DNA of 64,000 nucleotides from Burkholderia cepacia (GTDB lineage: Bacteria > Pseudomonadota > Gammaproteobacteria > Burkholderiales > Burkholderiaceae), in NCBI RefSeq assembly GCF_001039005.1, contig NZ_LDWR01000011.1, positions 62,001 through 126,000 of the forward strand, read 5' to 3'. The notes below the pieces were generated by a model. The model made no database searches, was not told the origin of the DNA, and saw only the letters and a list, made by a program, of their open reading frames with translations. Positions 27,835-36,704 of the stretch are shown piece by piece. The number at the start of each line of letters is the position of its first letter. The stretch's first letter is position 1. The translations under genes were made by a program, and so were the position numbers.

Positions 27835-28557
27835 TCAGCGCCCCGCTCCCAGCCTGTCGCGCCATTGCGTGGCCGCGTATGCGCCGGCCTCGATCGCGGC
27901 CACCGCCGCGACGTACAGCAAGGTTGCGACGCCGAACGCGGCGAAGGTCTTGAACGTTTCCGTTTCGACCTGCCGCGATGCATACGACAGCTCGGCCACG
28001 CCGATCGCCATCGCGAGCGACGAGTTCTTCACGAGATTCATGGTTTGACCGCATAGCGGCGGCAACGCGATGCGCACGGCCTGCGGCAGCACCACATAAC
28101 GCAGCGACTGCATCGGCGTGAGGCCGAGCGCGGCCGCCGCGTCGTGCTGTGTGCGACGCACGCCGCGCAGGCCGGCTTCGCATTCCTCGGCGACGAACGC
28201 GGCCGTGTACGCACTCAGCCCGACCCAGCCCGCGACGAATTCGAACGACGGCCATGCGAGCGTGAACGGGCCCGCACTCACCGCATGGCGCGCGTTCAGC
28301 CACGCGATCCACGTGTCGGGCAGCAGCGACGCCACGCCGAAATACCAGAACAGCAACTGCACGAGCAGCGGCGTGTTGCGGAACGCGACGACGTACGCGG
28401 ACGCCGTCATGCGCAGGGCCGTGCCGCGCGCGTGACGCATGACCGCGAGCAACAGCCCGCCGGCGGTCGCGGCAACGGCCGACGCGGCCGCGAGGCCGAG
28501 TGTCAGCAGGAAGCCCTGCCAGAGCCAGGACAGATATTTGGGAGCCAACCCGAGCAT
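27835..28557 (-). CDS. Polar amino-acid ABC transporter permease (first subunit)
   Basis: 240-residue HisQ/GltJ-type permease with predicted membrane segments near 13-36, 55-77, 95-120 and 200-230. The docking loop reads AAALGLTPMQSLRYVVLPQA. The family feature FRNTPLLVQLLFWYFG is present. It lies 92 nt downstream of the binding-protein gene, with a strong hairpin between them, and 2 nt upstream of the second permease. Confidence 0.88.
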   Translation of the reverse strand: MLGLAPKYLSWLWQGFLLTLGLAAASAVAATAGGLLLAVMRHARGTALRMTASAYVVAFRNTPLLVQLLFWYFGVASLLPDTWIAWLNARHAVSAGPFTLAWPSFEFVAGWVGLSAYTAAFVAEECEAGLRGVRRTQHDAAAALGLTPMQSLRYVVLPQAVRIALPPLCGQTMNLVKNSSLAMAIGVAELSYASRQVETETFKTFAAFGVATLLYVAAVAAIEAGAYAATQWRDRLGAGR

Positions 28558-28599
28558 GCTTGGGTGCGCGCGCTAAGCGCGATCGGAAGAAAACGGAAA

Positions 28600-28635
28600 G
28601 CGCCGCGACGCCGATGCTCCGGCAGGTCGCGGCGC
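28600..28635 (-). other. Intercistronic hairpin in the amino-acid ABC operon
   Basis: GCGCCGCGAC and GTCGCGGCGC form a perfect 10-bp stem with a 16-nt loop. On the minus strand it is followed by a T-rich stretch (TTTCCGTTTTCTTCC). It lies just after the binding-protein stop, so it can stabilise that message or partly terminate transcription, giving more binding protein than permease. Confidence 0.65.
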
Positions 28636-28649
28636 GCGTGCGGCGTGAA

Positions 28650-29465
28650 TCAGGTCTTGTCGCCGATGCGGAAGATGCGCGTGAGCGGCGTCTTCGTCGT
28701 CGGCCCGAACCATGCATCGTAGATCTGCACGGCACGGCCGTTCGCCTCGAGCCCCTTCAGCGTGTCGTTGACGAAACCGAGCAGGCGCGTCTCGCCCTTC
28801 GGCACGCCAACGCCCATGTAGTCGTTCGAGATCGTGAACGCCGGGATCTCGTAGTTCTGCTTGTCGGGCACGTTCGCGAGCAGGCCGATCAGCTTCGGGC
28901 CGTCCTGCGTGATCGCCTGCACGTTGCCCGCGCGCAGCGCGGCGAACGCGAACGGCGTGTCGTCATAAGCGACGATCGTCGCCTTCGGGAATTTCTCGCG
29001 CAGGGTGATCTCGTTCGTCGTGCCCTTGTCCGCGCCGACGCGCAGGCTACTCAACTGGTCGGCCGATTTCAGCACGCCCTTCTTCGCGAGAAACTGCTGG
29101 CCCGACGAGAAATACGGAATGCTGAAGTCGACCTGCTTCGCGCGCTCGTCGGTGATCGTGAAGTTCGCGAGCACGAGGTCGACCTTGCCGGACGTCAGGA
29201 ACGGAATGCGGTTCGCGGGGTTGGTCGGCTGGAGTTGCAGCTTCACGCCGAGCTTGTCGGCAAGCGCCTTCGCATAGTCGACGTCGAGACCGACGATGTG
29301 GTTGTTCTTCGCATCGACATAACCGAACGGCGGGTTGCTGTCGAACGTCGCGACGCGCAGCACGCCGGCCTTCTTGATGTCGTCGAGGCGATCCGCATGC
29401 GCGACGGTGCCGGCGGTAATGAGCGCGGCCCCGACGAGCCACGTAGCGAGAGTGTGGAATTTCAT
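28650..29465 (-). CDS. Amino-acid ABC transporter substrate-binding protein
   Basis: 271-residue periplasmic protein of the family 3 extracellular solute-binding group. The signal peptide ends at TVAHA. The family signature is visible as GLDVDYAKALADKLGV, with the substrate-contacting blocks FDSNPPFGYVD and NFTITDERAKQVDFS. The ligand is probably a polar amino acid such as glutamate, aspartate or glutamine; sequence alone does not settle it. It is the first gene of the operon with the two permeases. Confidence 0.88.
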   Translation of the reverse strand: MKFHTLATWLVGAALITAGTVAHADRLDDIKKAGVLRVATFDSNPPFGYVDAKNNHIVGLDVDYAKALADKLGVKLQLQPTNPANRIPFLTSGKVDLVLANFTITDERAKQVDFSIPYFSSGQQFLAKKGVLKSADQLSSLRVGADKGTTNEITLREKFPKATIVAYDDTPFAFAALRAGNVQAITQDGPKLIGLLANVPDKQNYEIPAFTISNDYMGVGVPKGETRLLGFVNDTLKGLEANGRAVQIYDAWFGPTTKTPLTRIFRIGDKT

Positions 29466-29681
29466 GAGCACGACCTGTCTTGTTATGAAGGCCGCCGCGG
29501 ATCGCGCGGCGGCCCGGTTCGAGAAACATCGCGACGAAGTGTGATGTCGCGAAGCCGCTAACGTATCAGCGCGTGCGGCGAATCCGAACCAACAAATGGT
29601 GCTTTGCTCAGCGGGTTTCGTGATGAGCCGTGCCGGCCGTGGGCGCGGCATTGCGCTGCGCCCTTCCCACCGATCCTTGCC

Positions 29682-30374
29682 TTATCCGGCAAGCGACGCG
29701 GCCGCCTCGTCGATCAGCGCGGCAACCGCCACCGGTTTCGACGCGAGCGACGCATGGCTCGCATCGAGCGTGATGACCTTGCGCGCATTCATCCGCGCCG
29801 ACATTCGCTCCTGGTTCTCCGGCGCGATCATCCGGTCCTCGCTCGAGATCTGGTACCACGACGGCTTCGTGCGCCACGAGGGTGTATTGACGGTGTCGGC
29901 GAACGTGCTCGCCAGCGGCGCCTTCTGCGTGACGGCCATCACGAGCGCTTCGTCCGACGAAAGGTCCTGGCAGAAGCTTTCGTGGAATTTGTCGGGCTTG
30001 AGCCACAGATAACCATCGCTGTCGGGCGCGAGATTCGGCGCGGCCACCGGCAGGTGTTCCTGCGTGATCCCGCCGGGGCTTTCGCCGGCGTCCGGCGCGA
30101 ACGCGGCGATGAACACGAGGCCCGCGACATTCGGCAGGTTGCCGGCCTCGCTGATCACCGCGCCGCCGTACGAATGGCCGACCAGCAGCACGGGGCCGTC
30201 CACCTGACTGACCATCTTGCGCGTGCGTTCTGCATCGTCGGCGAGCGATGTCAGCGGCATCTCGACCGCATGCAGCGACACATGACCCTTGCGCGCAAGT
30301 TCGACGATCACTTTTGCCCAATGCGCGGCGCCGCCCCAGAAGCCGTGCACGAGCACGATCGCGGGTTTGCTCAT
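29682..30374 (-). CDS. Alpha/beta hydrolase
   Basis: 230-residue alpha/beta-hydrolase with VLVHGFWGG (oxyanion region), the nucleophile elbow GHSYGG, and a late TLDASHASLASKP that supplies the catalytic histidine. It resembles the EstC/salicylate-esterase-like hydrolases of soil bacteria; the substrate is not known. I took the ATG at 30374 because AAGGAGA lies directly upstream; six in-frame codons before it lack such a site. No signal peptide is seen. Confidence 0.82.
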   Translation of the reverse strand: MSKPAIVLVHGFWGGAAHWAKVIVELARKGHVSLHAVEMPLTSLADDAERTRKMVSQVDGPVLLVGHSYGGAVISEAGNLPNVAGLVFIAAFAPDAGESPGGITQEHLPVAAPNLAPDSDGYLWLKPDKFHESFCQDLSSDEALVMAVTQKAPLASTFADTVNTPSWRTKPSWYQISSEDRMIAPENQERMSARMNARKVITLDASHASLASKPVAVAALIDEAAASLAG

Positions 30375-30517
30375 GGTGTTTCTCCTTGACATGGCATGTC
30401 ATCGAAACGTCACCGGCCCGGCCGATCCGGACCGCCGCGCGGACACGCAGCAACCAGCATAGGCGAGTCGCCGTGCACCACCAACCCCGCCGTGGCCGGC
30501 GTGAGATGCAGCGCACC

Positions 30518-30547
30518 AAAAAAGACGCCCGCTGCAAGCAGCGGGCG
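30518..30547 (-). terminator. Terminator of the deiminase gene cluster
   Basis: CGCCCGCTGC-AA-GCAGCGGGCG forms a perfect 10-bp stem. The AAAAAA before it on the plus strand becomes TTTTTT after the stem on the minus strand. It lies about 105 nt behind the last deiminase gene. Confidence 0.85.
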
Positions 30548-30651
30548 CGAATCCCAGTCAAGGAGGTGTCACACGAACTACGGGTTCAGATTAAGGAAAT
30601 CGCGCGTCACGGACAACGAATCGATTTCCATATCGATATGACACGACACGC

Positions 30652-32169
30652 TCATGCCGGCACTTCCCGGGTCGAGCAGTGGATGCCGCCGCCCCCCGAC
30701 GCGATGCCGAGGATGTCGACCTGCACGATCGCGCGGTTCCCTGCATACGGGCGGAGGGCGGCGACCGCGGCGGCGTCGGCCGCCGCGTCGTTGAACTTCG
30801 GCATCACGATCGCGCCGTTGCACGTGTAGAAATTGATGTAGCCGGCCGCGAAATGCGACATCTGCCTTTCGCTCAGGTTCGTGCCGGCCGACGTGCCGAA
30901 ATTGACCGGCGGCACGAGTTCGACGATCTGCAGCGGCCGGCCGTTCGCATCGGTCTGGCCGGCGAGACGTTGCCGGTTCGCATCCGTCAATGCGCGCTCG
31001 CCGGTCGAATTCGACGCGTCGTAGCAGCACGCGACCACACCCGGCGCGAGAAACCGTGCATAGAAATCGACGTGGCCGTTCGTGATGTCGCTCTCGCCGG
31101 CCGGCGTCGCCGCGCCACCCGCACCGCCCACGCCGGCACCGCGCGGATAGGTCGCCGTTCCCGGCAGCCAGATGATCTTGCGCACGCCGAGCGTGCGCTG
31201 CAGCTCGGCGTGCACGGTATCTTTCGCCGACGGCAGCAGTGTCGCGTTGGCGATGACGCCGTTCGGGATGTCGAACAGTTGCGGATTCCGGTTCACGTGC
31301 AGCACGGCCGATTCGGTAAGGATCGCCGTCGCATCACCGTCGAATTCGATCGCGCCGCCTTCGAGCGTCAACGTGCTGCGGACGAGGTTCGCGCCCTTCG
31401 TTTGCGCCATCCAGCCCGCCACCGTGCTGTCGCGGCCGAACGGCTGGAAGAACTTCCCCGCCTTCGACCGGTTGCTCGCGGCTGCTATCGCCGGCGGGAT
31501 CGTCGTGCCGGGACTCAGGCCGACGCCGTCGGTGTTCGCGTTGCCCCACCCGTTGAAATTGAAGCCGACCGCATTCAGCGCATTGCCGTTCGCGGTGTCC
31601 CTGACGAACACGCAGCCCGTATCGCGCACCCAGAAGTCGTTGAAGCCGTCGGCGAGCGGCACGAGGGTGATCCCGCCCGCGCCCGCCGGACGCGCCGCAT
31701 AACGCGCATGCAGGTCGGGATTCGCGACGCTTGCAGTCGCGAGCAGCGCGCGGGCCGCGTCGAGATCGGCCGGCAGCACCAGCATGTTGACCGGTTCGGT
31801 TGCGCCGATCGCTTTCGCGACGTCCATCAGGTCGGCCCGAACCCGGTCGATGCCGGCATCCGTGCTTTGCGACGTGACAGGCATCCAGATGCCTTCCGTG
31901 CCGGACGCGAAAGCCATGTAGGTCGACGCGTGCGGCGCATCTTCGGCCGGCAGCCGGTACACGGCCTGCCGCGTCGACGGCGTCGGCGGCGTCACGCGCG
32001 GCGCGGAAGCCGCATCGGACGCGCCGTCGCCGCCGCCGCACGCGGCCAGGCTGCCCAGCAGCGGCATGCCGAGCCACGCGGCCGAACAGCGGATGAATCC
32101 GCGCCGGCCGGTATCTGGCATATTCCGCACGTGTTTGTCCACGCTTGCGCGGGTTCCTTTTTTCGTCAT
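30652..32169 (-). CDS. Tat-exported agmatine deiminase-family lipoprotein
   Basis: 505-residue protein of the agmatine deiminase/porphyromonas-type peptidylarginine deiminase fold. The N-terminus has a Tat motif (TGRRGFIR) and a lipobox LAAC, so a folded lipid-anchored enzyme outside the cytoplasm is predicted. Catalytic features are present: FWVRDTG, the ESAVLHVNRNP strand, NGHVDFYARF with the conserved histidine, and GGGIHCSTRE with the nucleophile near C498. It is about 150 residues longer than the cytoplasmic paralogue at 35566, with insertions around 215-250 and 350-370. It should act on agmatine or another guanidino compound, but the substrate is unknown. Confidence 0.8.
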   Translation of the reverse strand: MTKKGTRASVDKHVRNMPDTGRRGFIRCSAAWLGMPLLGSLAACGGGDGASDAASAPRVTPPTPSTRQAVYRLPAEDAPHASTYMAFASGTEGIWMPVTSQSTDAGIDRVRADLMDVAKAIGATEPVNMLVLPADLDAARALLATASVANPDLHARYAARPAGAGGITLVPLADGFNDFWVRDTGCVFVRDTANGNALNAVGFNFNGWGNANTDGVGLSPGTTIPPAIAAASNRSKAGKFFQPFGRDSTVAGWMAQTKGANLVRSTLTLEGGAIEFDGDATAILTESAVLHVNRNPQLFDIPNGVIANATLLPSAKDTVHAELQRTLGVRKIIWLPGTATYPRGAGVGGAGGAATPAGESDITNGHVDFYARFLAPGVVACCYDASNSTGERALTDANRQRLAGQTDANGRPLQIVELVPPVNFGTSAGTNLSERQMSHFAAGYINFYTCNGAIVMPKFNDAAADAAAVAALRPYAGNRAIVQVDILGIASGGGGIHCSTREVPA

Positions 32170-32318
32170 GTGTTCACTCCATTGCGCAGCCGGCGCGCAT
32201 GCGTACGCCGGCTTCCGTCCATCGGGACGGATTCCATATTGTTGATCAGTAGTCCGGAACGACCGGTGAATGTCGGCAGCCGTGCGAACCGGTCACGCAG
32301 ACCGGCCCGCGGCCGCGC

Positions 32319-33431
32319 TCAGGCCGGCTGCTGTTGCGTGGTGCAGTGGATGCCGCCGCCGCCCGCCGCGATGCCGTCAATATTCAGCTGAATGACTTCG
32401 CGGCCGGGAAACAGGTCGACGAGCGTGTCGCGCGTATTGCGGTCGGCCCGGCTGTCGCCGAACTGCGGCGCGATCACCGCGCGGTTGCACACGTAGAAGT
32501 TGATGTAGCCGGCCGCGAACTCCGCGTTCTCGTAAGTGTGCCGGACGGTCTTCGGTCCCGGCAGCACGACGACCTTCAACGGGCGGCCCTTCGCATCGGT
32601 GGATTTCCGCAGGATTTCCAGATGCTGCCGCGTCACCGCGTGGTCGTACGAGGACGGGTCCGTGTCGAGCCCGGCCACCACGACACCCGGGCTCGTGAAG
32701 CGCGCGTAGAAATCGGTATGCCCGTCGGTGATGTCCTTGCCCGCGATGCCGGGCAACCAGATGATCTTCTTCAGCCCCAGCAGCCGGCTCAGCTCCGCCT
32801 CGCACTGTGCCTGGCTGACGCCCGGATTGCGGTTCGGATTGAGCACGCAGCTGCGCGTGATGATCGCCGTCCCCTCGCCGTCCACCTCGATGCCGCCACC
32901 TTCCAGCACCAGCCGCGTATCGACCAGCCGTGCACCCGCGCGTTCGGCGACGAACGGCGCGACTTCCGCGTCCTGGTCGTGTTCCTGCTTGTTGCCCCAG
33001 CCGTTGAAATTGAAGCTCACGCCGCCGAGCTGGCCCGACGCATTCTTCACGAACACGGGCCCCGTGTCGCGCATCCACAGATCGTCGACCGGATGCTGGA
33101 CGAGCTCGACCGATGCGCCGCACAGGCGCGATGCGATCGCGTAGTCCTGTTCCCGCACCAGCATCTTGAGTGGCTCGTGCGCGGCGATCGCCTTCGCGAC
33201 CGCGGCGAGGTTCTCGCGCACCACGGGCAGGAGCCGCGCGCCCCAGATGTCCTCGCTCGGGCCGAACGCCATCCAGGTCGCCGTGTGCGGCGCGCCCTCG
33301 TCCGGCATGTGCCAGGCCGCGCCCTGCTGCGCATGCGCGGCGCGGCCGAGCAAGCCGCCCAGCGTGCTGGCGGCCAGCGCCGCGCCCGATACGGACAGGC
33401 CGCGTTTCAACAGTTGACGTCTCGTTGTCAT
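32319..33431 (-). CDS. Tat-exported agmatine deiminase-family protein
   Basis: 370-residue paralogue of the deiminases on either side. It begins MTTRRQLLKRG, a textbook Tat motif, with a cut site after RAAHA; no lipobox. The catalytic landmarks are LWMRDTGPVF, NPNRNPG, TDGHTDFYARF and GGGGIHCTTQQQP with the nucleophile near C363. Apart from the signal peptide its length matches true agmatine deiminase. A soluble periplasmic enzyme that converts a guanidino compound such as agmatine is likely. It lies 50 nt downstream of the binding-protein gene. Confidence 0.82.
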   Translation of the reverse strand: MTTRRQLLKRGLSVSGAALAASTLGGLLGRAAHAQQGAAWHMPDEGAPHTATWMAFGPSEDIWGARLLPVVRENLAAVAKAIAAHEPLKMLVREQDYAIASRLCGASVELVQHPVDDLWMRDTGPVFVKNASGQLGGVSFNFNGWGNKQEHDQDAEVAPFVAERAGARLVDTRLVLEGGGIEVDGEGTAIITRSCVLNPNRNPGVSQAQCEAELSRLLGLKKIIWLPGIAGKDITDGHTDFYARFTSPGVVVAGLDTDPSSYDHAVTRQHLEILRKSTDAKGRPLKVVVLPGPKTVRHTYENAEFAAGYINFYVCNRAVIAPQFGDSRADRNTRDTLVDLFPGREVIQLNIDGIAAGGGGIHCTTQQQPA

Positions 33432-33481
33432 GGCATTCCTCTTTCGCTTGCCGGTTGCTTCAATTGTTTCATGGTGTACCG

Positions 33482-34594
33482 TCACGGTCGCGCCGTCTTG
33501 AAACCAAGCCAGGTTCGGCCTTCAAGACGCATCGTGGCCGGCGATTCGGCGGTCGGCGTAAACAGCGTGCGCCGCGTCGACTCGTCCGGATAGATGCCCG
33601 GATCGCGCACCAGCGCCGGGTCCATCAGCTTCAGCGCACCCTGGTTCGCATTCGCGTAGCGCGTCGAATTCGAGATCTTCGCAATCACGTCCGGCCGCAG
33701 GATGTAGTTGATGAACGCATGCGCGTTGTCCGGATGTTTCGCGGACGCCGGAATGACCATCGCATCGAACCACATCAGGCTGCCGATGCGCGGGATGTCG
33801 TACACGATATCGCGCTTCGGATCGCGCGCCTTCGCCTTCTGCGCGGCCAGGTTGATCGCACCGGAGAAGCCGATCGTCACGCACAGCTCGCCGTCGACCA
33901 GCTCGTTGGCATCGGACGAACCGACAAACTCGCGGATGAACGGCCGGACCTTCATCAGCATCGCCTGCGCGGCAGCATAGTCCTGCGCGGACGGGTGCAT
34001 CGGATCGCGGCCGATGTAGCGCAGCGCCAGCGGCAGCACCGTGCTCGCGGAATCCTGCAGGCCCAACCCGCACTGCGCGGAGACACGCGACGCGAGCGCC
34101 GGGTTGAACAGCAGGTCGAGACTGTCGGCCGGCATGTCCTTGCCGAGGATCGCGCGCACTTTGGCGCGGTCGTAGCCGACGCCCACGGTGCCCCACATGT
34201 ACGGCACGCCGTACTGGTTGCCGGGATCGGATTGCGCCATCTGCGTCAGCAGCGACGGATCGAGATACTTCAGGTTCGGCAACCGGCTCTTGTCGAGCTT
34301 GCGAAACACGCCGGCCTGAATCTGCTTGGCCATGAAGTCGTTGGTCGGCCATACGAGGTCGTAGCCACTGTTGCCGGTCAGCAGTTTCGATTGCAGCGTC
34401 TCGTCGCTGTCGTATGCGTCGTAGCGAACCTTGATGCCGGTTTCCTTCTCGAACGCGGACACGGTATCCGGCGCGAAGTAATTGCTCCAGTTGTACAGGT
34501 TCAGCACCTTCTCTTCGTCGGCCCGGGCCGTTCCGGCCAGCACGCACAGCGCGAGGCCCGGCACCGCGAAGCGCAGCCATCCTTTCCGTTTCAT
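33482..34594 (-). CDS. Spermidine/putrescine-type periplasmic binding protein (PotF/SpuD-like)
   Basis: 370-residue exported binding protein of the PotD/PotF family, with a signal peptide ending at GTARA. Family features include LNLYNWSNYFAPDTV, SGYDLVWP and a late GSLMWFDAM with the acidic and aromatic residues that hold polyamines. It probably binds putrescine, agmatine or a related amine in the periplasm. No permease or ATPase gene accompanies it, so it either serves a transporter encoded elsewhere or acts as a sensor. It is 10 nt behind aguB. Confidence 0.87.
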   Translation of the reverse strand: MKRKGWLRFAVPGLALCVLAGTARADEEKVLNLYNWSNYFAPDTVSAFEKETGIKVRYDAYDSDETLQSKLLTGNSGYDLVWPTNDFMAKQIQAGVFRKLDKSRLPNLKYLDPSLLTQMAQSDPGNQYGVPYMWGTVGVGYDRAKVRAILGKDMPADSLDLLFNPALASRVSAQCGLGLQDSASTVLPLALRYIGRDPMHPSAQDYAAAQAMLMKVRPFIREFVGSSDANELVDGELCVTIGFSGAINLAAQKAKARDPKRDIVYDIPRIGSLMWFDAMVIPASAKHPDNAHAFINYILRPDVIAKISNSTRYANANQGALKLMDPALVRDPGIYPDESTRRTLFTPTAESPATMRLEGRTWLGFKTARP

Positions 34595-34604
34595 CGGCCA
34601 CTCC

Positions 34605-35519
34605 TCATCGATAACAGGACGACACGCCGTCGCTGGTGAGCAAGGTGCGATACATCTCCGGGCGGCGATCGCGGAAGAAGCCCCACGATTGCCGGTCGGC
34701 GCGAATCGCGTCGAGGTCGAACGTGTGCACGAGCACGGCTTCGTCGGTACGGTTCGCCTCGGCCCGCTTCTCGCCCGTGTGATCCGCGATGAAGCTCGAC
34801 CCGTAGAACACGCCCGTCAGCCCCTGCTGCTGCGGATTGCCGTTGCCGAAACCCGCTTCGCGGCCGATCCGGTTGGCCGCCACCACCGGTACCATGTTGG
34901 CCGCCGCGTGGCCCTGCATCGTGCGCTGCCAGTGGCTGGCCGAATCGAACTCGCTGCTGAACGGCTCCGAGCCGATGATGGTCGGAAAGCACAGGATCTC
35001 GGCGCCCATCAGCGCAAGGCAACGCGCCGTCTCCGGGTACCACTGGTCCCAGCAGATGCCGATGCCGATCCGGCCGAAGCGCGTGTCCCACACCTTGAAT
35101 CCGGTGTCGCCGGGCGTGAAATAGAACTTCTCCGTATAGCCCGGCCCATCCGGGATATGCGTCTTGCGGTAGACGCCAAGCACGCGTCCGTCGGCATCCG
35201 CCACGGCGATCGAGTTGTACGCCGCATTGCCCGCACGCTCGAAGAAGCCGATCGGCAGCACGATGCCGAGCTCGCCGGCCAGCGCCGCGAAACGGGCGAT
35301 CTGCGCGTTGCCTTCGAACGGCTGCGCGAGTTCGAGATGACGCACGTTCTGATCGACGCAGAAGTACGGCATCGCGAACAACTCCGGGCACAGCACGAGA
35401 TTCGCGCCCTGCGCGGCGGCCTCGCGAATCAGGCGCTCCGCGGTGGCCATGTTGTCTTCGAGATTCCAGCTGCCCGACGCCATCTGGACGGCGGCGACGG
35501 TGATGTGTTTGGACGGCAT
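34605..35519 (-). CDS. aguB: N-carbamoylputrescine amidase
   Basis: 304-residue nitrilase-superfamily enzyme that hydrolyses N-carbamoylputrescine to putrescine, CO2 and ammonia. The Glu-Lys-Cys triad is visible: E46 in LVLCPELF, the lysine in YRKTHIPDGPGYTEK, and the cysteine in GIGICWDQWYPE. Length and C-terminus (PEMYRTLLTSDG) fit AguB. It is 46 nt downstream of aguA, so the two steps of agmatine degradation are co-expressed. Confidence 0.93.
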   Translation of the reverse strand: MPSKHITVAAVQMASGSWNLEDNMATAERLIREAAAQGANLVLCPELFAMPYFCVDQNVRHLELAQPFEGNAQIARFAALAGELGIVLPIGFFERAGNAAYNSIAVADADGRVLGVYRKTHIPDGPGYTEKFYFTPGDTGFKVWDTRFGRIGIGICWDQWYPETARCLALMGAEILCFPTIIGSEPFSSEFDSASHWQRTMQGHAAANMVPVVAANRIGREAGFGNGNPQQQGLTGVFYGSSFIADHTGEKRAEANRTDEAVLVHTFDLDAIRADRQSWGFFRDRRPEMYRTLLTSDGVSSCYR

Positions 35520-35565
35520 TGCGATTGCTCCTCGGTGGGACCGGAAACCGCGGGTGGGACGTCGC

Positions 35566-36603
35566 TCAGCGCGCGACGGACGGCTGCTGCTGCGTCGAAC
35601 AGTGGATGCTGCCGCCGCCGATCGACAGCGTCGGAATCGGCAACATCACCACGTTACGCTCCGGGAACGCGCGACTGAAGACCTCGCGCGCGGCCTGATC
35701 CTGCTCGACGCCGAACGCGGTCACGATCACCGCGCCGTTCACCAGAATGTAGTTCGCATAGCAGTCGCAGTAGCGCTCGGAGCCGAAGCGTTCGCTGACG
35801 ATCGGCGACGGCAGGTCGATCAGCTCGAAACGGCGCCCGGCCGCGTCGGTCGCGAGTTCCAGCGCGCGGCGGTTTTCACGCATCACGCGGAAATAGTCGC
35901 CCTGCTCCGGTAGCGCGGCCTGGCACAGCATCCGGCCGGGCGCGATGAACGACGCGATGCCGTCCACGTGCCCGTTCGTCTCCACTTCGTCGGGATTGCC
36001 CGGCAGCCAGACGATCTTCTCGACACCGAGCATGCGCCGGAGCTCCGCCTCGATCTCCGCGCGGCTCAGGTGCGGATTGCGGTTGGGATGCAGCAGACAG
36101 CTCTCGGTGGTGACCAGCGTGCCCTGCCCGTCGACGTAAAACGAGCCGCCCTCCAGCACCATGTGCGAATTGAAGATCTCCGCACCGGCCGCGCGCGCGA
36201 TGTCCTGCCCGGCCTGCTGGCAGCCGTCGTACGGCTGGTACTTCTCGCCCCAGCAGTTGAAGCGGAACACGGCCGCGCCGAGCTCGCGCCGTTCGCTGAC
36301 AAGGAAGATCGGCCCGCAATCGCGCAGCCAGTTGTCCTCGGCCGCGACCGGCAACACATCGACACTCGCGCCCACCAGCTCGCGCGCGGCGTCGGCCTGG
36401 CTTTGGTGGACGGCCACCACGCAGCGCTGATAGCGGGCGATCGTCCGCGCGACCAGCGCGAACTCGCGGCAAACCTGCGCGTAATGCACGCCCCACAGGT
36501 CCTCGCGACCTTCGAGAACCGGCCATCCGAGCCACGTGGCATCCATGGATTCCCATTCGGCGGGCATCCGGTAACCGCGCTGGCGAGCATCAAAGCGACC
36601 CAT
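35566..36603 (-). CDS. aguA: Agmatine deiminase (cytoplasmic)
   Basis: 345-residue agmatine deiminase converting agmatine to N-carbamoylputrescine and ammonia. No signal peptide, unlike the two paralogues downstream. Active-site blocks: NWLRDCGPIF, LHPNRNPHLS, TNGHVDGIASF and GGGSIHCSTQQQP with the nucleophile near C335. First gene of the cluster aguA-aguB-binding protein-deiminase-deiminase, divergent from a LysR regulator. Confidence 0.92.
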   Translation of the reverse strand: MGRFDARQRGYRMPAEWESMDATWLGWPVLEGREDLWGVHYAQVCREFALVARTIARYQRCVVAVHQSQADAARELVGASVDVLPVAAEDNWLRDCGPIFLVSERRELGAAVFRFNCWGEKYQPYDGCQQAGQDIARAAGAEIFNSHMVLEGGSFYVDGQGTLVTTESCLLHPNRNPHLSRAEIEAELRRMLGVEKIVWLPGNPDEVETNGHVDGIASFIAPGRMLCQAALPEQGDYFRVMRENRRALELATDAAGRRFELIDLPSPIVSERFGSERYCDCYANYILVNGAVIVTAFGVEQDQAAREVFSRAFPERNVVMLPIPTLSIGGGSIHCSTQQQPSVAR

Positions 36604-36704
36604 CGATCAGCCTCCGTTGTGATTGATGGCCGATTGTGCGACAGGTTAAACTTGATGAATATTGATATTTTTTGGCAGAATTAATCAATCTACCTCATAC
36701 CTCA

